Part shown: positions 5,841-10,291 of the stretch, piece by piece
How positions within the stretch are numbered: the stretch's first letter is position 1
Layout: each line of letters starts with the position of its first letter
Source of the DNA: Chromera velia
Taxonomy: Eukaryota > Sar > Chromeraceae
Reading direction: 5' to 3'
Length of the DNA stretch: 10,291 nucleotides
Assembly: GCA_018398765.1 (NCBI GenBank)
Contig: JAHBMJ010003602.1
Coordinates: forward strand, 1 to 10,291
Made by a program: the position numbers and the translations under genes
The notes under the pieces: generated by a model
The model's input: the letters and a program-made list of their open reading frames with translations, nothing else
The model's database searches: none
Told to the model about the DNA's origin: nothing

Positions 5841-5850
5841 GCCCTAGGGC
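5841..5850. repeat. 10-bp palindrome GCCCTAGGGC
   Basis: This perfect palindrome lies in the 3' flank of the gene copy and is preserved at 6182-6191 in the second 341-bp unit. It could be a protein-binding or cruciform site; no known role is claimed. Confidence 0.6.
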
Positions 5851-5951
5851 CTTCCCGCTATGTCTATCTGTCGCCATCAAAAAAAGAATGTGTGTTTATC
5901 TAAAATGGCAACCTAGAATGACAACGGATATGACAACGTGAAAAAATGATC

Positions 5952-6108
5952 ATTCGACCTCGGAGAGACCTACACGCTGACTGTAACGGTGTGCGGCGGC
6001 GACCCCCAAATTCTGGACCCCTTTCCGATTGCCAACGGGACCGCCAACGCCATGATGACAAGGGGGGACTTCGATATTCCTGACTTGCCTCCCATCCCAT
6101 CCATTTGA
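5952..6108 (+). pseudogene. Truncated third copy of the terminal exon
   Basis: This copy starts inside the exon (…FDLGETYTL) with no acceptor and ends at TGA 6106-6108. It carries one amino-acid change relative to the other copies, ACAGGG to ACAAGG (Gly to Arg), and a silent ATC to ATT. With no 5' part it cannot be spliced in, so it is now 3' flank. Confidence 0.85.
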
Positions 6109-6286
6109 TTCATTCAACTGCTTTCCATCATTATCGAGTCCTCGCCTGATTGATTGATTGATTGATTGATTGATATGTTCCGCCCTAGGGCCTTCCCGCT
6201 ATGTCTATCTGTCGCCGTCCACAAAAGAATGTGTGTTTATCTAAAATGGCAACCTAGAATGACAACGGACATGACAACGTGAAAAA

Positions 6287-6526
6287 ATGATTGAAAAATA
6301 CGCTCTTTCATTGAACGTCTGCATAAAGAAGGCGTTATCCTTTTTATTCAACAACGACATTATCAGATTATCATTATCATACGCCATCGCTATCGGCCTA
6401 TTTCTAGGCTCTACTCTAGGCTTTCAAGTTACTAGGCTCTTAGCGTATATAATCATATATTATGGCGTAATTATTATAAGATATCATATTTTTTGTACTA
6501 GCTGTCAAAGAATCTTTGTTATATAG
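6287..6526 (+). CDS. Small membrane-protein-like ORF in an AT-rich island (uncertain)
   Basis: ATG at 6287 (inside the A-rich end of the 341-bp unit) opens a 79-codon frame ending at TAG. The middle is strongly hydrophobic, with one segment around SYAIAIGLFLGSTLGF and a second around LLAYIIIYYGVIIIRY, so two membrane spans are plausible. The C-terminal part has Cys-x-x-Cys. Codons end mostly in A/T, unlike the GC-rich exons upstream. The pattern NNDIIRLSLSYAIAIG faintly recalls the first helix of small MscL-type channels, but this is a visual impression only. It may be organelle- or virus-derived, or a chance ORF. Confidence 0.25.
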   Translation: MIEKYALSLNVCIKKALSFLFNNDIIRLSLSYAIAIGLFLGSTLGFQVTRLLAYIIIYYGVIIIRYHIFCTSCQRIFVI

Positions 6527-6990
6527 ATGTTACATATAATTATCCGAGCAGCCGAACCAAGTTGAAGGGCTTTGAAACTGATTTGGGGGAATGTTGCTAA
6601 GAATTCACAGTAAAAAGATGCCTGGACTTCTAGCTGGACTTCAATTTAAATGAATGTCTTCTAGAATATTAACACTATGATTAGCTCAATAAAAAATCAG
6701 ACTTTATGTCAGCCTGACAATTATGATAGTATTGATATTTCAATAAAAAAAGACAGTTCAAAAGACAGTTCTCGGAATAGTCCATACAGACAATCAATCC
6801 ACGTAGGCCGGCACCCGGATTCATTGATATCAAACTCCTTGCTTCATTCATTACGTCCATCTTCTTCCATTGACTGGAGTAAATTGAATTCTTATTTTAT
6901 CAATCAATCAAGGAATATCAAAATCGACCAATCGATCGAGCGAGCTAGGCAATTTTACAGAGGCAGACAGCCAATTCTGTGAAACAGAAA
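6293..6990. other. AT-rich island of different composition
   Basis: From the end of the last 341-bp unit to about 6990 the DNA is AT-rich, without the CT/GT/TATG microsatellites of the first half. Beyond the membrane-like ORF, a Ser/Asn/Asp-rich frame (6677-6979) has no recognisable domain. There are duplicated short words (AAAAGACAGTTC twice near 6750-6770). The change at both edges is abrupt. An integrated foreign or organellar fragment or a plain intergenic spacer are the main options. Confidence 0.6.
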
Positions 6991-7806
6991 AAAGAGTTTC
7001 ACTGCACCAAACCAACGCCCCCACCCGACCACCGGTCGATCGACACAGAAAGAGGGCAAGCACACTCACTGTCCGCAGCGAGTGCGACACCGACGTACGT
7101 ACGTGCAAGCAGCAACGCAGGCAGTCTACGAACAGAGCAAGTAAAGAAAGAAAGAACCAACCAGAGGCCCCAAACCCATCGCGGCCTGCCTGCAGGAATA
7201 TTCTCTCCCCCCCCGCAGTCCCCCTCCCCCCCCCCCCCACCTGTTTTCTTTTTTCTTCCGGTGTCTCATACCACACAACCAATCCACTGCAGCAGGAAGC
7301 TTCAGGAGACCGTCCACAGACATTTAAGAACTGTGGTTGCATGGGTGCACTTTCCCTCCCTCCCACACTTTGTTTGAATACTCTTTCTCTTCTTTCCTTC
7401 CATGCATGCCGACTTTTTGGAACCGCTTTCGCATTCCTCCTTTGACATCTCCACTTCATTTTCTAGACTGACTATACCGACACGTGCAGATGACAACAAC
7501 AGAGCCTGCCTGCGTGTCTCTCTGCATGCATGCATAGGTCTCTTGAAAACAAAAAAGAGTGTACACATATCTGTCGATTTTGTGTCCACCCTCACAGCTC
7601 ATCGTGCAGCAGCGTTCCTCCTTCCTCCACAGCCTCAGCACTCTTGTAGGGGCGCTTCAGCCACTCAAAGGAGGCCCTTCCCTCCGCGCCGCCCACCCGT
7701 CTCCACACACAAACGCTCCGCCAGACAGTCCACCCCTTCTCTTCAACCACCTGAACGCATGCATCGAGAAAATGACAGAAAGACAGAAACAAGCATTGAT
7801 GAGTAT
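6990..7806. other. Region without a confident gene, A/C-rich on the plus strand
   Basis: This stretch contains C runs (7207-7241, up to 14 C), CATGCATGC and TGCATGCATGCA motifs (7401, 7523), and pyrimidine tracts on both strands. Open frames on both strands exceed 100 codons but are low in complexity and lack consistent splice sites. It could be intergenic, or introns and UTR of a minus-strand gene. Confidence 0.5.
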
Positions 7807-7931
7807 TCAGGAGGTAGAGAGCGGTGTTGAGGGAAGAACCGTGTCAGTCACACGACACCAAACCTCCCTGAGAGGAAAAGACATGAAAAGAGAGCCACTC
7901 AGCAGACGCTCATACGCGTTTTCATCTGTGT
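7807..7931 (-). CDS. Possible minus-strand exon (weak)
   Basis: On the minus strand GGCATGCAG (7932 and above) matches the ATGCAG acceptor style of the plus-strand gene. It is followed by a frame reading TDENAYERLLSG onward to a stop at 7807. A competing, better acceptor with a long pyrimidine tract (CTTTTCCTCTCAG, ending at plus 7868) lies inside it. There is no recognised domain. The upstream frame also holds a coding-like LVAVFLEKWGTAYEPSE segment (about 7975-8031). Confidence 0.2.
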
Positions 7932-8073
7932 CTGCATGCCAAAACAACACAACTGCAAGAACAAATACTTGCCTTTCACTTGGTTCGTAAGCAGTGCCCC
8001 ATTTCTCAAGAAAGACGGCTACCAGCTGCACCTTTCAAGACTTCACACGCTCACACACCCACAAATGTCATAA

Positions 8074-8167
8074 CTAAGACAAAGACTCCACGAATGACCA
8101 CAGAAAGTCAATCAGCGTGTCCTTTATTGCCTGACCTGAGGCACGTAGAAGCTTCTTCACGGGCTTG
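8074..8167 (-). CDS. Possible minus-strand terminal exon (weak)
   Basis: A TG-rich tract ending GTGTGTGTGCAG on the minus strand is followed by an open frame, KPVKKLLRASGQAIKDTL onward, to a TAG stop at 8074-8076. The tract has the look of this genome's 3' splice sites. An internal CAG|GTCAGG could instead be a donor. The peptide is basic then amphipathic, with no recognised family. It cannot be joined in phase with the 7807-7931 candidate by eye. Confidence 0.2.
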
Positions 8168-9375
8168 CTGCACACACACAAGCATGCATGCATGCGTTCA
8201 CACACCCACACAGAAATGCACTCGCCTTTGCCCCCCCCAATCTTCAGTTCGTATGTCTTTGAGCAGAATGAGTTGAACCAAAAGCAGACAAGGAGATCGA
8301 CGCATGATGACATGCAGGCAAGCAGGGCCCTAGGGGGGGAGCGGATGCATGCACGAAGGAAGGGAAGATTTAACAATGGAGAGGACAAAAAACATCCATG
8401 GTTTATTGGTTTCTGGAATTTCCAGTATATTATCTAGCATTAATTTTATTTATCCATCAATGGAGGACTTGCGCAAAACTTTGCAATTAAGCGTTTGATG
8501 GTTGCGTGTTTTCTTCTCTCTCTACGTTTTGTCCCTCAGTTCTATCTGACTGAAAGGAAGGAAAGAGAAGCTGAAAAAGACGGTGATGAAGCCAATGCAC
8601 GCCATGCGCACTCAATTTCCACTCCCCCCTTCCCCCTTTCCCTCTCACCCAGGTGCCTACCCGAATTTTGTGCATCCAGCGCGACCTCACACACGACAGG
8701 GTCCCATGCAGAAGGAGACGTTGCGGGAGGAGAAGAGGAAGAGGAAGAAGAAGGGGGACTCTTGGCACCTCCGTGGCCAGGGCGGGCCCGCTGTGTGTGT
8801 GTGTAGGGGGGGGGGAAGCAAAAGGAATTTTTCTTTTCTTTGGTTCTTCACCAAAAAAAAGGACTTCCGCCCTCATTTCCTTTTGATCTTCGTTTCTTCG
8901 TCTCTTTTGTGTTCCCTCGACTTTTCTTCATTTCTTCTTTTCTTTTGGTTTTTTTTTCTTCTTTTCTTTTGGGTTCGCTCTGGGTCGACCAGAAGGGAGG
9001 AGGCACATAGAGAGAGCACATGGACACAGCGTCTCAGCCTGTTCTTTCTTTCTTCTCTCTCTTCCCGCCGTTCTTTCTCAACTACTGTTTGCATGGCAGA
9101 CAAACAGAAAAACATGACAGACCGATGTGCAGGCATGAAAAACAAAATTCATGAATGACCACAAACGAATTTCTTTTCTGAACCATGCACAACAGCCGAC
9201 ACACCTGTGCCATTCGTTGTTAGTTCCTTACGGCGTTCTCGAAGTTCTTATGAAGAGGGGGAGGGTCGGGGGGGCGCCGCCTTCCTCGACGCTGCAGCCA
9301 CGGGAAGAGAAGGAAAAAAAAAATCAGACAGACAGATGAGCGATCTGAGAACTTTCATGCACACCTCCATGCATC
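8168..9375. other. Region without a confident gene
   Basis: It contains GCATGCATGCATGC at 8182-8195, TGCATGCA at 8346, an AT-rich patch at about 8400-8470, purine-rich GAAGAGGAAGAGGAAG (about 8730), a G run at 8806-8815 and a T/C-rich stretch from 8820 to 9080. The frames across it on both strands are compositionally biased (Arg/Lys/Glu or Ser/Phe/Leu) and unconvincing. Confidence 0.5.
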
Positions 9376-9730
9376 ACCATCTCCTGTGTGGGCGCTTCAG
9401 ACACAAAAGACCTACAGGCAAACTCAACCCAACCACCCAACTATCATCTGCTGTGTGGGCGCTTCAGACACAAAAGACCTACAGGCAAACTCAACCCAAC
9501 CACGGGCGCTTCAGATACAAAAGACCTACAGGCAAACTCAACTCAACCACCCAACCATCATCTGCTGTGTGGGCGCTTCAGACACAAAAGACCTACAGGC
9601 AAACTCAACCCAACTACCCAACCGTCATCTGCTGTGTGGGCGCTTCAGACACAAAAGACCTACAGGCAAACTCAACCTAACCACCCAACCATCATCTGCT
9701 GTGTGGGCGCTTCAGACACAAAAGACAGGC
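9376..9730 (+). repeat. 67-bp minisatellite, six copies
   Basis: GGGCGCTTCAG occurs at 9389, 9457, 9504, 9571, 9638 and 9705, giving spacings of 68, 47, 67, 67 and 67. The unit continues ACACAAAAGACCTACAGGCA and an AACTCAACCCAACCACCCAA block, then ATCATCTGCTGTGT. The third spacing shows a 20-bp internal deletion in one unit. The length is not a multiple of three, so the frame rotates and coding is unlikely. Confidence 0.95.
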
Positions 9731-9773
9731 AGGCTTCCTGAATCATTCGGTCGCTGTGTTTTGTCTTTCTCAC

Positions 9774-10199
9774 AAGGCATGCCACTGAAAGGAATTTTGT
9801 GGTCAAAGGTCCTGCAGGACATCTCTCAAGGCATGCCACTGAAAGGAATTTTGTGGTCAAAGGTCCTGCAGGACATCTCTCAAGGCATGCCACTGAAAGG
9901 AGTTTTGTGGTCAAAGGTCCTGCAGGACATCTCTCAAGGCATGCCACTGAAAGGAGTTTTGTGGTCAAAGGTCCTGCAGGACATCTCTCAAGGCATGCCA
10001 CTGAAAGGAGTTTTGTGGTCGAAGGTCCTGCAGGACATCTCTCAAGGCATGCCACTGAAAGGAGTTTTGTGGTCAAAGGTGCTGTAGGACATCTCTCAAG
10101 GCATGCCACTGAAAGGAGTTTTGTGGTCAAAGGTCCTGCAGGACATCTCTCAAGGCATGCCACTGAAAGGAGTTTTGTGGTCAAAGGTGCTGCAGGACA
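9774..10199 (+). repeat. 54-bp minisatellite, eight copies, two palindromes per unit
   Basis: AAGGCATGCCACTGAAAGG starts at 9774 and then every 54 bp to 10152. Each unit has GGCATGCC (8-bp palindrome) and GTCCTGCAGGAC (12-bp palindrome, intact in six of eight; copies 6 and 8 are changed). Units 1-2 have GGAATTTTG and units 3-8 GGAGTTTTG, showing ordered spread. As 54 is a multiple of three, frames stay open through it. The plus frame (GMPLKGILWSKVLQDISQ per unit) is broken by TAG in unit 6, while one minus frame stays open across all eight. Confidence 0.97.
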
Positions 10200-10291
10200 G
10201 GACAAATGGACGACCACTACTACTCCCACCTTTGAAGCACCTTACGCCCAGGAAAGACCACAAAGCGTCGAGATCTCTCTCATGCATCTAC
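10200..10291. other. Unique flank after the 54-bp array
   Basis: Ninety-two bases of non-repetitive sequence with a (CTA)-like run near 10214. Nothing recognised. Confidence 0.4.

Larger units (their letters stand above)
5611..6292 (+). repeat. 341-bp tandem duplication of exon end and 3' flank
   Basis: ATTCGACCTCGG at 5611 recurs at 5952, and AAAAAATGAT ends at 5950 and at 6291, giving a constant 341-bp shift. Each unit holds the last half of the terminal exon, the stop, a (TGAT)n run, the palindrome GCCCTAGGGC and an A-rich end. Only a few substitutions separate the units, for example CATCAAAAAAAG versus CGTCCACAAAAG. Confidence 0.95.

Noticed and set aside
6677-6982. Ser/Asn/Asp-rich frame in the AT-rich island
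   Set aside because: There is no domain, no periodic pattern and no splice context; it could arise by chance.
9207-10087. Plus-strand frames across both minisatellites
   Set aside because: The 67-bp unit rotates the frame and unit 6 of the 54-bp array has a stop. These are repeat-driven frames.
9376-10199. CRISPR array
   Set aside because: Units are directly abutting tandem repeats with no unique spacers, in a eukaryotic-looking context.
1-10291. tRNA, rRNA or bacterial promoter/terminator signals
   Set aside because: No cloverleaf with conserved T-loop bases, no rRNA words, and no operon-style spacing or ribosome-binding sites were seen by eye.

Overview
The window looks like nuclear DNA of a eukaryotic microbe. 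Short exons are split by GT-AG introns full of microsatellites, there is a decayed non-LTR reverse transcriptase, and there is no operon-like packing. The abundance of GCATGC/TGCATGCA palindromes, (TATG)n, (CT)n(GT)n and long pyrimidine tracts suggests an alveolate alga, possibly a chromerid such as Chromera. That assignment is an inference from style and would need a homology search.

Layout. (1) 109-4362, plus strand: the 3' part of one multi-exon gene, with its 5' end outside the window. Proposed exons are 109-201, 1169-1282, 2141-2370, 2791-2963, 3488-3656 and 4112-4362 (stop TGA). Intron phases agree at exons 1/2, 3/4, 4/5 and 5/6; the 2/3 junction needs an alternative acceptor or an unseen exon. 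The product appears to be an acidic, Ser/Thr/Asp-rich, beta-strand-rich protein in which a strand-Cys-x-Gly motif recurs about four times. No known family is recognised with confidence. (2) The introns carry ordered tandem duplications that copy the EDGES of the neighbouring exons. Four of the five repeat systems share a period of 117-121 bp, and most spacers are TATG/ATACAT hairpin elements. (3) 3721-6292: the last exon with its upstream intron is duplicated (3721-4404 and 5164-5809). A broken reverse transcriptase fragment and a single N lie between the copies, and the exon end plus 3' flank is tandemly repeated once more (341 bp). (4) 6293-6990: an AT-rich island unlike its surroundings, with one small membrane-protein-like ORF. 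(5) 6990-9370: no confident gene. The plus strand is A/C- and purine-biased, the opposite of the first half, so a minus-strand gene is possible; two weak terminal-exon candidates are given. (6) 9376-10200: two adjacent minisatellites, a 67-bp repeat (6 copies) and a 54-bp repeat (8 copies) in which each unit carries two perfect palindromes.

The most noteworthy signal is the repeated capture of exon/intron boundaries into tandem arrays with a hairpin spacer, together with a triplicated terminal exon whose two full copies differ only at silent positions. Part of the duplication around 5163 may be an assembly artefact.
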